The notes: generated by a model from the sequence alone, not told the origin. 64,000 nt of DNA from Rhodococcus rhodnii (GCA_000720375.1 JOAA01000022.1:1-64000), one strand, 5' to 3'. Numbered from the stretch's first letter, positions 17,660 through 26,619 are shown. Numbers and translations: made by a program.

Positions 17660-18082
17660 ATGAAGCTCACTTGGAAGGACGGTGTCGCAACGGCGATCGC
17701 CGCGCTGGTTGTCGCGGTGTACGTGCTGTTCCTCAGCGGAGCGGACGTCGTGCTGGTGTCGAGCGTTCGAGGCGCTGCCACTGCGATCCTGCTGCTCGGT
17801 GTGATCGGCTGTGGCTACGGCGCTGCGGATGAGCTCTACAAGGCGCCGAAATCCGCGGCGAAGCTGACCTACACGGTCATCGCTACCACGCTGGGCATTG
17901 CGGCGTTGGGCGGCGGGCTGATCGCGTTGATCTTCGCGAGCGAAGTCGGGCTCGCGGTGCTCTTCGGAGTGACTGTCGCGTTGTGGTCGTTGGCGACAAC
18001 CCGCCACATCACCAATACCTGCCGGGCCCCGCAGGTAACCGGGGATGTCAGTGAACTACGGAAGGAGGAGACATCGTTGTAG
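17660..18082 (+). CDS. four-helix membrane protein, 140 aa
   Basis: Four hydrophobic segments (about 8-28, 36-54, 70-92, 95-112) and a polar C-terminal tail (SELRKEETSL). A ribosome site (GAGAGGGG) precedes the ATG and a DevR box lies 67 bp upstream. No family recognised. It ends just before a strong hairpin facing devR. A small integral membrane component of the hypoxia response, function unknown. Confidence 0.8.
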   Translation: MKLTWKDGVATAIAALVVAVYVLFLSGADVVLVSSVRGAATAILLLGVIGCGYGAADELYKAPKSAAKLTYTVIATTLGIAALGGGLIALIFASEVGLAVLFGVTVALWSLATTRHITNTCRAPQVTGDVSELRKEETSL

Positions 18083-18085
18083 CAA

Positions 18086-18117
18086 GTGGCCGGAGTGGTC
18101 GGATCCACTCCGGCCAC
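18086..18117. terminator. hairpin terminator between convergent genes
   Basis: Perfect 13-bp stem GTGGCCGGAGTGG (18086-18098) with CCACTCCGGCCAC (18105-18117) and a 6-nt loop. There is no T tract, as is often the case in actinomycetes. Confidence 0.75.
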
Positions 18118-18119
18118 AG

Positions 18120-18773
18120 TCATGACTTGTTCTCGTCCCGCCGACGGGTCGCATAGACGGCGGCCTCGGTACGGCGCTCGAAACCGAGTTTGTGCAGCAG
18201 GGAGGACACGTAGTTCTTCACGGTCTTCTCGGCGAGATACAACTGCGCGGCGATTTGCCGGTTCGTCATGCCCTCGGCGATGAGGTCCAGAATGCGGCGT
18301 TCCTGCGGGCTGAGTGTGGCGTAGCGCGGGTCTTCCTCTTTGTCCTCGCCTTTGCGCAGCCGGTTGAGCACCGTTTCGGTGACGCCCGCGTCGAGCAGCG
18401 ACCCGCCTGCCGCGATGGTTCGGATCGCGCCGACGAGGTCGCTGCCGCTGACTTGTTTCAGCATGTATCCGGCGGCGCCCGCCATGATGGCGCTGAAGAG
18501 GGCCTCGTCGTCGGCATGCGAGGTCAACATCAGACACGCTGGTGGCGGTTCGACAGCGGCCCGGATGTCACGGCAGACCGTGACACCATCCCCATCTGGC
18601 AGCCGCACATCGAGCAGGGCCACGTCGGGGCGCAGGGCGGGGATGCGGGCGAGCGCCTGCGCGGCGGATCCCGCTTCACCGATCACCTCGATATCGGGCT
18701 CGGCCTCCAGGAGCTGGCCGAGTCCGCGGCGAACGATCTCGTGGTCGTCGAGCAGGAACACCTTGATGGTCAT
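18120..18773 (-). CDS. devR: DevR/DosR-type response regulator
   Basis: 217-aa NarL/LuxR-family regulator. Receiver domain residues 1 to about 120, with acidic pocket D9-D10, phosphoacceptor Asp55 (VALLDVRLPDGDGV), T84 and K106. C-terminal LuxR helix-turn-helix about 152-210. The recognition helix AEKTVKNYVSSLLHKLG keeps the lysines and asparagine (K183, K186, N187) that contact DNA in M. tuberculosis DosR. A near-perfect palindromic DevR box lies upstream, so it is probably autoregulated. The partner kinase devS is 1.9 kb away on the same strand, separated by two oppositely oriented usp genes. It is the likely controller of most operons in this window. Confidence 0.93.
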   Translation of the reverse strand: MTIKVFLLDDHEIVRRGLGQLLEAEPDIEVIGEAGSAAQALARIPALRPDVALLDVRLPDGDGVTVCRDIRAAVEPPPACLMLTSHADDEALFSAIMAGAAGYMLKQVSGSDLVGAIRTIAAGGSLLDAGVTETVLNRLRKGEDKEEDPRYATLSPQERRILDLIAEGMTNRQIAAQLYLAEKTVKNYVSSLLHKLGFERRTEAAVYATRRRDENKS

Positions 18774-18819
18774 GACCAGCTCCTCTGCGTCGCACCGCCG
18801 ACAGTACTCCGGCGAAGTA

Positions 18820-18864
18820 GGGCCGACCGGCCCTAACCGGCCAGGCCGGTGGGCACTGCCCGGC
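18820..18864. promoter_or_regulatory. DevR/DosR-type box between devR and usp
   Basis: GGGCCGACCGGCCC at 18820-18833, extended to a palindrome with 8-bp arms (TAGGGCCG AC CGGCCCTA, 18818-18835), the most symmetrical copy in the window. A weaker GGGCACTGCCCGGC follows at 18851-18864. Placed for autoregulation of devR and for usp 18929. Confidence 0.85.
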
Positions 18865-18928
18865 CAACCGTGATTCGCGGGAAGGTTTCACCACGAACAT
18901 CTGACCGTCCGATGTGGAAGGAATCGCG

Positions 18929-19819
18929 ATGACCACCCTGTTCGAGCACCACCGGCCGATCCTCGTCGGGATCGACGGCTCGGCGGCAGCGCTGGCCGCG
19001 GTTCGTTGGGCGGCAAAGGAAGCATCAGCACGCAAGCTGCCACTGACTCTCGTACACCTGCAGCCAGATCCGGTCAGCCGGTATCACGACGAGACGGTTG
19101 CTGCGGCGATGCGTCCGGCCTTGCGTGAACAGGCGGGGAAGTGGCTGAACGAGGCGGTCGTTGCAGCCCGCGCCGAAGCGCCGGATCTGAACCCGTCCGT
19201 CGAGCTACGGGACGCGGAGGTTGTCGCGGCGCTGGTGGAGATGTCGGCCGACGCGGCCATGATCGTGCTCGGTGCGCGTGGCATCGGCGGGTTCACCGGC
19301 ATGCTGGTGGGATCGACCGCGAACTCCGTGGTCGCGGGCGCTGCCTGCCCGGTCACGGTCGTCCGCACACCCCAGTTGGGTCCGGCGAAGGCCGCTGGTC
19401 CGGTCGTGGTGGGCGTCGACGGGTCGCCGGCCAGTGAGGCGGCGATCAAGTTCGCCTTCGAGGAAGCCTCGCTGCGTGGCGCCGCGTTGATCGCGGTGCA
19501 TACCTGGACCGAGGTGTACCTCGATCCCGAGCTGAACGTGGACCGGATCGCGTTCGACACGACGTTCCTGGAGGAGCGTGAGCGGGAGTTGTTGGCTCAG
19601 CGATTGGCGGGTTGGCAGGAGAAGTATCCGGATGTCCCGGTGACCCGTGTGGTCACGAAAGGCAGGCCGGTGCGGGCGCTACTGGACTACGACGAGCAAG
19701 CTCAGCTGATCGTCGTCGGCAGCCGCGGCCTTGGCGGTTATCACGGGATGTTGCTCGGTTCCACGAGCCAGGCCCTCATGCACTACACGCAGACGCCGCT
19801 CGCCGTCGTCCGTCCTTGA
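18929..19819 (+). CDS. tandem universal stress protein
   Basis: 296 aa, two UspA domains, both with intact G-x2-G-x9-GS signatures (GARGIGGFTGMLVGS and GSRGLGGYHGMLLGS), so ATP binding is likely. Start at ATG 18929 after GTGGAAGGAATCG. Divergent from devR and sharing its box; followed 12 bp later by a second tandem usp. Confidence 0.93.
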   Translation: MTTLFEHHRPILVGIDGSAAALAAVRWAAKEASARKLPLTLVHLQPDPVSRYHDETVAAAMRPALREQAGKWLNEAVVAARAEAPDLNPSVELRDAEVVAALVEMSADAAMIVLGARGIGGFTGMLVGSTANSVVAGAACPVTVVRTPQLGPAKAAGPVVVGVDGSPASEAAIKFAFEEASLRGAALIAVHTWTEVYLDPELNVDRIAFDTTFLEERERELLAQRLAGWQEKYPDVPVTRVVTKGRPVRALLDYDEQAQLIVVGSRGLGGYHGMLLGSTSQALMHYTQTPLAVVRP

Positions 19820-19831
19820 AGGAGAAGCTCC

Positions 19832-20695
19832 ATGACCAAGCCCATTGTCGTCGGGATCGACGGCTCGGACTCCGCGCAGCAGGCGGTTCGCTGGGCAGCC
19901 CGCGAAGCCGCTGCCCGCAGAGCACCGCTCCGGCTCGTCCATGCCTGCGTCGTCGTGTCGCAGTACACGCCCGTGTCCTTGCCGAAGTCGGTGTCCGATG
20001 TCCTGGCTGACGAAGGCCGTGAATGGTTGCGGAAGGCGTCGGAGACCGCCGCTGAGGTGGCGCCCCAGGTTGAGGTGTCGCGGATCCTGGAGCACGGGGA
20101 TCCGGCGCGCGCCTTGATCGAGGAGTCCGCGAAGGCGCAGCTGGTGGTCCTCGGCTCGCGCGGGTTGGGTGGGTTCACTGGACTGGTGGTCGGGTCGGTG
20201 GCCACGAAGGTGGCTCAACGTGGTGCGTGCCCGGTCGTCGTGGTTCGTGGCGAGAAGACGGACCGCACTGGGAAACCGGTCGTGGTCGGTGTCGACGGAT
20301 CGCCCGCGAGCGAGGCCGCTGTCGCCTTCGCGTACGAGGAAGCCGCCCGCCTACAGGCTCCGCTGGTGGCCGTGCATGCCTGGAGCGACATGCTTCCGGC
20401 GTCGGCCTTCGCGATCGTGCCGCACGCCATCGACTGGCCGGAGATCCAGACTGAGGAACTGGAACTGCTCTGTGAGCGGCTCGCAGGTTGGCAGGAGAAG
20501 TACCCGGACGTGCAGGTCGACCGGATCGTCGTCCAGGACCGTCCGGCGCGCAGCCTGCTCGAACGGGCCCGCGATGCCCAGCTGTTGGTGGTCGGTTCAC
20601 GCGGCCGCGGCGGGCTCGCGGGTCTGCTGCTCGGGTCGACCAGCCAGGCGTTGCTGCACCACGCGCCCTGCCCAGTCGCGGTGGTCCAGCCCTAG
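19832..20695 (+). CDS. tandem universal stress protein
   Basis: 287 aa, ribosome site AAGGAG before the ATG. Both domains keep the ATP signature (GSRGLGGFTGLVVGS and GSRGRGGLAGLLLGS). Closely similar to the genes at 18929 and 56478, so recent duplication is likely. Its TAG stop overlaps the devS stop in the palindrome CTAG (20692-20695), so the two genes converge with no spacer and no terminator between them. Confidence 0.93.
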   Translation: MTKPIVVGIDGSDSAQQAVRWAAREAAARRAPLRLVHACVVVSQYTPVSLPKSVSDVLADEGREWLRKASETAAEVAPQVEVSRILEHGDPARALIEESAKAQLVVLGSRGLGGFTGLVVGSVATKVAQRGACPVVVVRGEKTDRTGKPVVVGVDGSPASEAAVAFAYEEAARLQAPLVAVHAWSDMLPASAFAIVPHAIDWPEIQTEELELLCERLAGWQEKYPDVQVDRIVVQDRPARSLLERARDAQLLVVGSRGRGGLAGLLLGSTSQALLHHAPCPVAVVQP

Positions 20696-22434
20696 TCGTT
20701 CGTCGGCAGCGGGACTTGCCAGGTGATGGTGGTCCCGCTGCCTGGGGCTGTGTCGATGTCGCAGGTGCCGTGCCAGCGGCTGGCGCGTTCGGCGATGTTG
20801 GCCAGGCCGCTCTGCCGTTTGAGCTCCTCCGGGATGCCTTTGCCGTCGTCGCGGACCGCCAGTTTGAGGCCCTTGCCTTGCCGGTCGACGTTGACCGTGA
20901 TCAGGACGGTGTTCGCTTCGGCGTGCCGTGCGGCGTTGGACAGGGTCTCCCGGAGGGTGGCCAGCACGTCTGGCCGCAGGTCGTCGGGCACCAGGCTGTC
21001 GAGCGGACCGTCCATGTTCACCGTCGGCTCGAACCCCAGGGCGTTGGCACCGTCCTGGATCACCCGCAGCAGCTCACCACGCAGGCTCACCGGCCCAGCG
21101 CCGGGTTCTTCCTGCAGGGAGAAGATGCTGCGGCGGATCTCCCTGATGGTCTGGTCGATCTCCTCGACGAACCCCGTCACCCGGCGGCCGACCTCGGGTT
21201 TGGCCACAAGACGGGACAGCCCTTGCAGGCCGAGCCCGATCGCGAACAGCCGCTGGATGACCTGGTCGTGCAGGTCACGAGCGATCCGGTCGCGGTCCTC
21301 GAACACCGCCAGCCGCTGCCGGTCCTCCTGCGCGCGGACGTACTCGATGGCCAGCGCCGCATGGCCGGCGAACGTCTTCACCATCTGCAGGTCACCGTCC
21401 CGGAACGGCGTCTGACCCCGCTGATTGGCGATGACGAGAACACCGAACGCGGTTTGCCCGGCGGCGAGTGGCACCAGCACGGCCGACCCCAGATCGTCGA
21501 ACACCTGCGGAGTGTCGATCGGCCAGCCCGCGGCGGGCAGGTTGGGCACGATGCAGGGCTCACCGGTGGTGTACACCGCGCCGAGCTGGCTGTCGTGGAC
21601 GGCGATGTGCTGACCGACCAGGGCGGCGTCAGAGTGATCGACCACCTCGAACGTGAGCTGCTCTTCGTCGTCATCGGGCAGGACGATCGCGGCGAACGGG
21701 GCGCCGGAGACCTCGACGGCACGCCGGGCGACGAGCTTGAGCGCGCCAGACGTGGTCTGCCCGGACAACAGGGCACTGTTGAGTTCGTTGGACGCGCGCA
21801 GCCAGGTTTCCCGCTGCTGGCTTTGGGCGAACAGACGGGCGTTCTCGATCGCGATACCCGCGGCGGCGGCCAACGCGATGACGACTGTCTCGTCCTGCTC
21901 GGTGAATTCGTTGCCGCCCTTTTTCTCGGTGAGGTAAAGGTTCCCGAACACCGCGCCGCGGACCCGGACCGGCACGCCGAGAAACGAGCGCATCGGCGGG
22001 TGGTTAGGCGGAAAACCGTACGACTGAGGGTGCTCATGCAGGTCAGGGAGCCGGATCGGTTCAGGGTGGTGGATCAGCAGACCGAGAATTCCCTTGCCGT
22101 GCGGGAGATCGCCGATGAGCTCGCGTTGCTGGTCGTCGATGCCGATGTAGATGAACTCCTGCAAGCTGGTGCCTTCCGGCGCCAGCACACCCATCGCGGC
22201 GTAGCGCGCGCCGACCAAGTCGATGGACGACTGGACGATCCGGCGCAGCACGTCCGGCAGGGAGAGATCGCTGGCCACCGAGACCACGGCGTCAAGCAGG
22301 CGGTGGATGCGGTCCTGGGACTCGAGCACCTCGGCTGCCCGGTCCATCAGTTCGCGCAGCAGCGTGTCCAGCCGCAGTTGCTTCAGATCGGGAAACGCCC
22401 GATCGCCAGGTCTGTCGCTCACACGCTGCCTCAC
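20692..22434 (-). CDS. devS: DevS/DosT-type oxygen/redox sensor histidine kinase
   Basis: 580 aa. Two GAF domains (about 60-200 and 225-365), a HisKA_3 dimerisation domain with phosphoacceptor His389 (RDRIARDLHDQVIQ), and an HATPase domain (about 475-578, TLRETLSNAARHA and DDGKGIPEE). No membrane segments. In the first GAF domain, FPPNHPPMRSFLGVPVRVRG reproduces the stretch around the proximal haem ligand of M. tuberculosis DevS (His149), giving His145 here. It should therefore bind haem and sense O2, NO or CO, and phosphorylate DevR. A GTG 12 nt downstream (22422) has a better ribosome site and may be the true start. No clear DevR box is seen before it. Confidence 0.93.
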   Translation of the reverse strand: MRQRVSDRPGDRAFPDLKQLRLDTLLRELMDRAAEVLESQDRIHRLLDAVVSVASDLSLPDVLRRIVQSSIDLVGARYAAMGVLAPEGTSLQEFIYIGIDDQQRELIGDLPHGKGILGLLIHHPEPIRLPDLHEHPQSYGFPPNHPPMRSFLGVPVRVRGAVFGNLYLTEKKGGNEFTEQDETVVIALAAAAGIAIENARLFAQSQQRETWLRASNELNSALLSGQTTSGALKLVARRAVEVSGAPFAAIVLPDDDEEQLTFEVVDHSDAALVGQHIAVHDSQLGAVYTTGEPCIVPNLPAAGWPIDTPQVFDDLGSAVLVPLAAGQTAFGVLVIANQRGQTPFRDGDLQMVKTFAGHAALAIEYVRAQEDRQRLAVFEDRDRIARDLHDQVIQRLFAIGLGLQGLSRLVAKPEVGRRVTGFVEEIDQTIREIRRSIFSLQEEPGAGPVSLRGELLRVIQDGANALGFEPTVNMDGPLDSLVPDDLRPDVLATLRETLSNAARHAEANTVLITVNVDRQGKGLKLAVRDDGKGIPEELKRQSGLANIAERASRWHGTCDIDTAPGSGTTITWQVPLPTND

Positions 22435-22553
22435 CTTGTCGGGCTGGGATCCCCGCCTCCGGCGAGGCTATCGCTCACCAGGACGGTTGGCGAACTCACT
22501 GGACCTTGTGGTGGAGGTGGTATTCACGCTCGACAAGAACCGGGAGTTGTGTC

Positions 22554-22888
22554 ACCCGACCTGGACCGATCACGAACGGCACGAGACGGGAACCGATCCC
22601 AGTGCCTGGCGACGGGCGAACTGCTGGTGCGTGTATCGGCCTGCGGCGTGTGCCGGAGAGACCTGCACGTGGCCGAAGGGGACCTGCCTGCCGGTGGACA
22701 GCTCGTCATCTGCGTAATCGGGGCCGGCGCCATCTCGCGACCCAAGTCGCATTGGCTGAGGGCGTCGTTCGGGCACGTACTCACCCGCAGCGCCGCGGCC
22801 CGCGAACTCGCTTGCAACTCGGTGCGGCCTCGGCAGGGTATGGCTGGCCGCGGACAAGGTGAACGGCGCGGTTGTCTTGGTGTCCTGA
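22554..22888 (+). pseudogene. decayed zinc-dependent alcohol dehydrogenase
   Basis: Pieces of one alcohol dehydrogenase appear in order but in different frames: REPIPVPGDG (near 22595), then GELLVRVSACGVCRRDLH and VAEGDLP (about 22615-22690) with the catalytic-zinc cysteines. After a gap that should hold more than 100 residues come HLATQVALAEG (about 22730-22765), then HVLTRSAAARELA (22773-22812) in another frame, and finally DKVNGAVVLV (about 22853-22885). At least three frame changes and a large internal deletion rule out a working enzyme. Such MDR-type alcohol dehydrogenases make or use ethanol or other alcohols. A DevR box follows at once but belongs to the next gene. Confidence 0.75.
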
Positions 22889-22895
22889 CGTGCCA

Positions 22896-22909
22896 GGCCT
22901 TTGGCCCCT
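22896..22909. promoter_or_regulatory. DevR/DosR-type box upstream of the CBS-BON gene
   Basis: GGCCTTTGGCCCCT followed by ATCGG, 56 bp before the ATG at 22966. It resembles the second box at 16429-16442, including the downstream ATCG. Confidence 0.7.
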
Positions 22910-22965
22910 ATCGGCACCGGAAAGCCTGAGGCGACAGTGGGATCACGTTCATAGAGGAGGATTCG

Positions 22966-23637
22966 ATGCACAATCCCACTGTCGCAAGTGTGATGACGAA
23001 GGATCTGGTCACCGTCACACCGGACACCGAGTTCAAGGAAATCGTCGATTTGTTGGCTGTCAAGCAGATCAGCGCGGTCGCTGTCGTCGCGAAGGACGGC
23101 TTCCCGCTTGGTGTCGTGTCCGAAGCCGACCTGCTGCACAAGCAGGAGAGTGACGGCGTGGAGCCGGAGCACCACCTGTTCACGAGCAAGCAGACTCAGG
23201 TGCGGCAAAGAAAAGCAGTCGCTCTGCAGGCGAAGGACTTGATGAGCGCACCGGTGTTCACCATTTCGCCCGAGGAGACGCTCGCGGTGGCAGCGCGGGA
23301 GCTGGCTCGCCGCGGTGTCCGCAGATTGTTCGTTGTGGACGATCACAAGCTGGTCGGCGTCGTGTCGCGCCGCGATCTGCTGAGTATTTTCCGCCGGTCG
23401 GACCAGGACATCCAACAGGAGATCATGCACGAGATCCTGGTGCGCACCCTGTGGGCCGACCCGAAGTCGGTATCGGTCACCGTCGAGGACGGCGTGGTGA
23501 CCATGCTCGGCAGGCTGGAGCGCAAGTGCGAGGTCGAGATCGCCGGCCGGTTGGTCCCCAAGATTCCCGGCGTGATCGAGGTCCGTAACCGGATGAGCTA
23601 CGCGTGGAACGACATGCCCGAGCGCACGCGCTCGTGA
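22966..23637 (+). CDS. CBS-CBS-BON domain protein
   Basis: 223 aa with a strong ribosome site (AGAGGAGG). CBS domains at about 5-60 (VMTKDLVTVTPD) and 90-145 (LMSAPVFTISPEE ... VVSRRDLL); BON domain about 155-213 (SVTVEDGVVTMLGRLERK ends the core). Probably senses adenine nucleotides. It follows a DevR box. Its TGA abuts the stop of the convergent PNPOx gene within TGATCA (23635-23640). Confidence 0.92.
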   Translation: MHNPTVASVMTKDLVTVTPDTEFKEIVDLLAVKQISAVAVVAKDGFPLGVVSEADLLHKQESDGVEPEHHLFTSKQTQVRQRKAVALQAKDLMSAPVFTISPEETLAVAARELARRGVRRLFVVDDHKLVGVVSRRDLLSIFRRSDQDIQQEIMHEILVRTLWADPKSVSVTVEDGVVTMLGRLERKCEVEIAGRLVPKIPGVIEVRNRMSYAWNDMPERTRS

Positions 23638-24069
23638 TCAGGCAGGCCGTGACTGGACGGCGGCTTCAGTGTACAGTCGCCGTCCAGTCACTTTCTCGGT
23701 CTCGATCCGGATGAAGTGGTCACGTCGGCCACTCACCCACGGCTGCAACCAGATTCCCGACAGCTCAACGAGTTCGTCCGTGTCGAGGATCAGGTTCGCA
23801 TGGCCGACAACGGTCACGCTCCAGCCCTCGCGCAGGTCTGGGTCCAGTTCGTCGGCCTGGAAAGCGACCACGGTATTGCCGGTGGCGGCTCGTAGTTTCG
23901 CGCCGCCCGCGACCCGGATGACGATGTGGTCCTGGTACAGACGGAAGTTGACCGGCTGTACGGCGGGCAAGGCGTCCTCGGTGAACACCAAGCGGCCCAC
24001 CCGGACCGTGTGCAGCAGGTCCAGGCATTGCTGCCGGTTCAAAGTCTCGAGTTCTCGTCGCACTGCCAT
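23638..24069 (-). CDS. pyridoxamine 5'-phosphate oxidase-like flavoprotein
   Basis: 143 aa, split-barrel fold. N-terminal LETLNRQQCLDLL...VGRLVFTEDALPAVQPVNF, a central FMN/F420-type barrel (VIRVAGGAKLR...VVAFQADE), and the C-terminal RIETEKVTGRRLY. Members of this group are DosR targets in mycobacteria (for example Rv0080). Substrate unknown. It is the intact relative of the deleted copy at 15322-15552. A DevR-like box lies about 70-80 bp upstream. Confidence 0.88.
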   Translation of the reverse strand: MAVRRELETLNRQQCLDLLHTVRVGRLVFTEDALPAVQPVNFRLYQDHIVIRVAGGAKLRAATGNTVVAFQADELDPDLREGWSVTVVGHANLILDTDELVELSGIWLQPWVSGRRDHFIRIETEKVTGRRLYTEAAVQSRPA

Positions 24070-24137
24070 CGTCTGCTCCAGCTCGGAAAAGTGTTGCCGC
24101 TTCGGACCAGCATGCTTGGCCCTGCTTACGGGTCATA

Positions 24138-24151
24138 GGGGCGGAAGTCCC
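24138..24151. promoter_or_regulatory. DevR/DosR-type box upstream of the PNPOx gene
   Basis: GGGGCGGAAGTCCC on the plus strand, reading GGGACTTCCGCCCC then TATG toward the minus-strand gene. Single clear copy. Confidence 0.65.
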
Positions 24152-24187
24152 GCACCAGACAGCCGAGCGGCAGCATGTGGCTGAGGA

Positions 24188-26458
24188 TCAGGATCGCGTT
24201 GCCAACCGGGCGGCGGCCACTGCTGCCTGGCCATAGCTGATGCCCCCGTCGTTGACCGGGACCTGCTCACCGACGTAGGCCTGGTATCCCTGCTCGGTCA
24301 GCCGCCGCATAACTTGCCCGGTGAGCCTGCGGTTCTGGAAGACCCCACCGCCCAGACACACCCGGCTGGTGTTGGCCATTCGGCAGGCGTGGGCGGCCAG
24401 GCGGACGGCCACCTCGCTGATCGTGGTGTGAAAGCGCGCAGCCAACGCGCCTGGCTGGTCGCAGGACTCGAGAATGGCCCGCAGCGTCGGAACCGGGTCA
24501 TAGACGAGGATTCCGTCGATTGTGTGGAACCTGTGGGGCAGCGGGTGCCCGTCGGGATACCCGGCTGACGCGGCTTCCAGCAGAATGGCTGCCTCACCCT
24601 CGTAACTGCTGTGCTCGCAGAACTCCAACAAGGCCGCGACCGCATCGAACAGACGACCCGCGCTGGACGCTTTCGGACAGTTCACCTGCCGCTCGATCAT
24701 GATTCGGATGGCGTTCGTCTCCCGTCTAGGGAGTCGCGACAACACGTCCTTGGCCACTGCGACGTCCAGCGGGTCCCCACCGCAATCCTCAGCGCCGAGG
24801 AGATATCCGAGAGCCATCCGGATCGGATGCCGGACTGCGGCGGCCCCGCCTGGCATCGGTGCGGTGGCGAACCGGCCCACCCGCCGATAGTCGCGATACG
24901 TTGCCACGAGCGCCTCACCGCCCCAGAACGTGCCGTCGTCGCCCATACCGAGCCCGTCGAACGCGAGCCCGGCGAATGGTTCCGGCAAGTCGTGCTCAGC
25001 GGCGGTCGCAACGACGTGGGCGTGGTGGTGTTGCACCGGAATACGGCGTTCCTCTGGCCAGCGGGCTGCGTACTGTGTGGACAGATAGTCCGGGTGCAGG
25101 TCGTGAGCACACACCGTCGGGTCGACGTTCTGTAGGCGGCACAGTCGGTGCAGCCCGGCCGCGAAGGCGTCGAGTGTCGCCGCGTCCTCCAGGTCGCCGG
25201 TGTGTGGGCCGACGATCGCGTGCTGCCCGACCGCTATCGACACGGTGTGTTTGAGTTGCGCGCCGAGGGCAGCGAGTGGTTGTGACACTGGCACCGGTAG
25301 GGGAAGTGCGGCTGGAGCGTAACCACGCGCGCGCCGGATCGTGGTGGTCCCGCGAGTGACCGAATCGTCGTAGCGTGACCGGATTTCTCGATTGTGGCTA
25401 AGGATGCCGTCGCAGATCGGCCCGAGATCGGCCACCGCCTGTTCGTCGTCGATCACGATCGGTTCGCCGCCGCGGTTGCCGCTGGTGACCACGAGTGGCC
25501 TGCCCAGCGATGTCATGAGCAGGTGGTGCAGGGGTGTGTACGGCAGGAACAGGCCAAGTTCAGGTAATCCTGGCGCGACCGAAGCGGCGGCGGCGTTCGC
25601 CCGAGGCCGGAGCAGCATGATCGGCGCCGCAGGTGCCGACAGCATGGCGGCGGAGGCCGAGTCGATCTCAGCGAGTTTCCTTGCCGTCGCGAGATCAGGA
25701 ACCATGACGGCGAATGCCTTGCGTGGACGGCTTTTAACCGATCGAAGCCGCGCGATGGCATTCTCGTCGTTGGCGTCGCAGACGAGCTGGTAGCCCCCGA
25801 GGCCTTTGAGCGCGACGATCCCGCCGCCTGCGATCACCTCGATGGCCGCGTTCAGGGCCTGCTCGGCGATGGAACCGTTCGGCAGCCAGATCAGTCGCGG
25901 CCCGCACGCTGGGCATGCGATGGGTTCGGCGTGGAAACGCCGGTCGCCGGGGTCGTGGTACTCCCGTTCGCACTCGGAACACAGTGGGAAATCGCGCATC
26001 GCCGTGTTGGCTCGGTCGTAGGGCAGGCTGTCGATGATCGTGGCGCGTGGCCCACATGCTGTGCAGTTGAGGAACGGGTAGCGATATCGCCGGTCAGCTG
26101 GATCGAACAGCTCGCGCAGGCAGGCTTGGCAGGTGGCGAGGTCGGCCGGGATCTTTCGAAGCCCGGTGGATCTGTCGGTGCTGTGCAGGACGGCGAAACC
26201 AGGACCGAGCCCGCTGATGTGCGAGCCGTTGTGAACGTCGATCTCGTCCACCCGAGCGTGCGGTGGAGTGTGCGTGCGCAGCCGGGTGATGAAGTCATCC
26301 AGCGAGGATCGGTTGCCAGCCAGCCGGATCACGACCTGGCCGCCATCGTTTCGCACGTCACCGGCTAGGCCGAGCGTCGTGGCCAGCCGGTAGACGAACG
26401 GCCGGAACCCCACGCCTTGTACGATCCCGCGCACGGTCAGTTCGGCTGTTCCGTCCAC
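24188..26458 (-). CDS. hypF: [NiFe]-hydrogenase maturation carbamoyltransferase HypF
   Basis: 756 aa. Makes the thiocarbamate precursor of the CN ligands of the [NiFe] site. Visible order: acylphosphatase domain (1-90, GIVQGVGFRPFVYRLA), two zinc fingers (CQAC ... CTACGPR and CSEC ... CPACGPR, about 108-185), a YrdC-like domain (about 200-390) and a C-terminal Kae1-like carbamoyltransferase. Starts at GTG 26458 after GGGAGGAAC. No other hyp genes are in the window, so the remaining maturation set must lie elsewhere. It serves the hydrogenase at 48979-52994. Divergent from the MBL gene across a double DevR box. Confidence 0.95.
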   Translation of the reverse strand: MDGTAELTVRGIVQGVGFRPFVYRLATTLGLAGDVRNDGGQVVIRLAGNRSSLDDFITRLRTHTPPHARVDEIDVHNGSHISGLGPGFAVLHSTDRSTGLRKIPADLATCQACLRELFDPADRRYRYPFLNCTACGPRATIIDSLPYDRANTAMRDFPLCSECEREYHDPGDRRFHAEPIACPACGPRLIWLPNGSIAEQALNAAIEVIAGGGIVALKGLGGYQLVCDANDENAIARLRSVKSRPRKAFAVMVPDLATARKLAEIDSASAAMLSAPAAPIMLLRPRANAAAASVAPGLPELGLFLPYTPLHHLLMTSLGRPLVVTSGNRGGEPIVIDDEQAVADLGPICDGILSHNREIRSRYDDSVTRGTTTIRRARGYAPAALPLPVPVSQPLAALGAQLKHTVSIAVGQHAIVGPHTGDLEDAATLDAFAAGLHRLCRLQNVDPTVCAHDLHPDYLSTQYAARWPEERRIPVQHHHAHVVATAAEHDLPEPFAGLAFDGLGMGDDGTFWGGEALVATYRDYRRVGRFATAPMPGGAAAVRHPIRMALGYLLGAEDCGGDPLDVAVAKDVLSRLPRRETNAIRIMIERQVNCPKASSAGRLFDAVAALLEFCEHSSYEGEAAILLEAASAGYPDGHPLPHRFHTIDGILVYDPVPTLRAILESCDQPGALAARFHTTISEVAVRLAAHACRMANTSRVCLGGGVFQNRRLTGQVMRRLTEQGYQAYVGEQVPVNDGGISYGQAAVAAARLATRS

Positions 26459-26517
26459 GTGTTCCTCCCGCTGTTGCCCGTTCGGTCACGGTCTCGTCCA
26501 ACGGATTCGCCGAGCCA

Positions 26518-26561
26518 GGGACTTTCGGCCCTGAACTTGAACAGCATGGGTCTTACGGCCT
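26518..26561. promoter_or_regulatory. DevR/DosR-type double box between hypF and the MBL gene
   Basis: GGGACTTTCGGCCC (26518-26531, followed by TGAA) is essentially the mycobacterial DosR box. A second copy, GGGTCTTACGGCCT, lies at 26548-26561. Starts are 30 bp apart. Likely controls both divergent operons. Confidence 0.85.
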
Positions 26562-26619
26562 GTCTATCCGTGGCCAAAGCCTCTGCCTTTGGTGATCACT
26601 CGGCGCGCAGGCTCTGAAG

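Noticed and set aside
20488..22929. 813-aa plus-strand reading frame
   Set aside because: It lies opposite devS for most of its length and is an antisense shadow; only its tail overlaps the dehydrogenase remnant.
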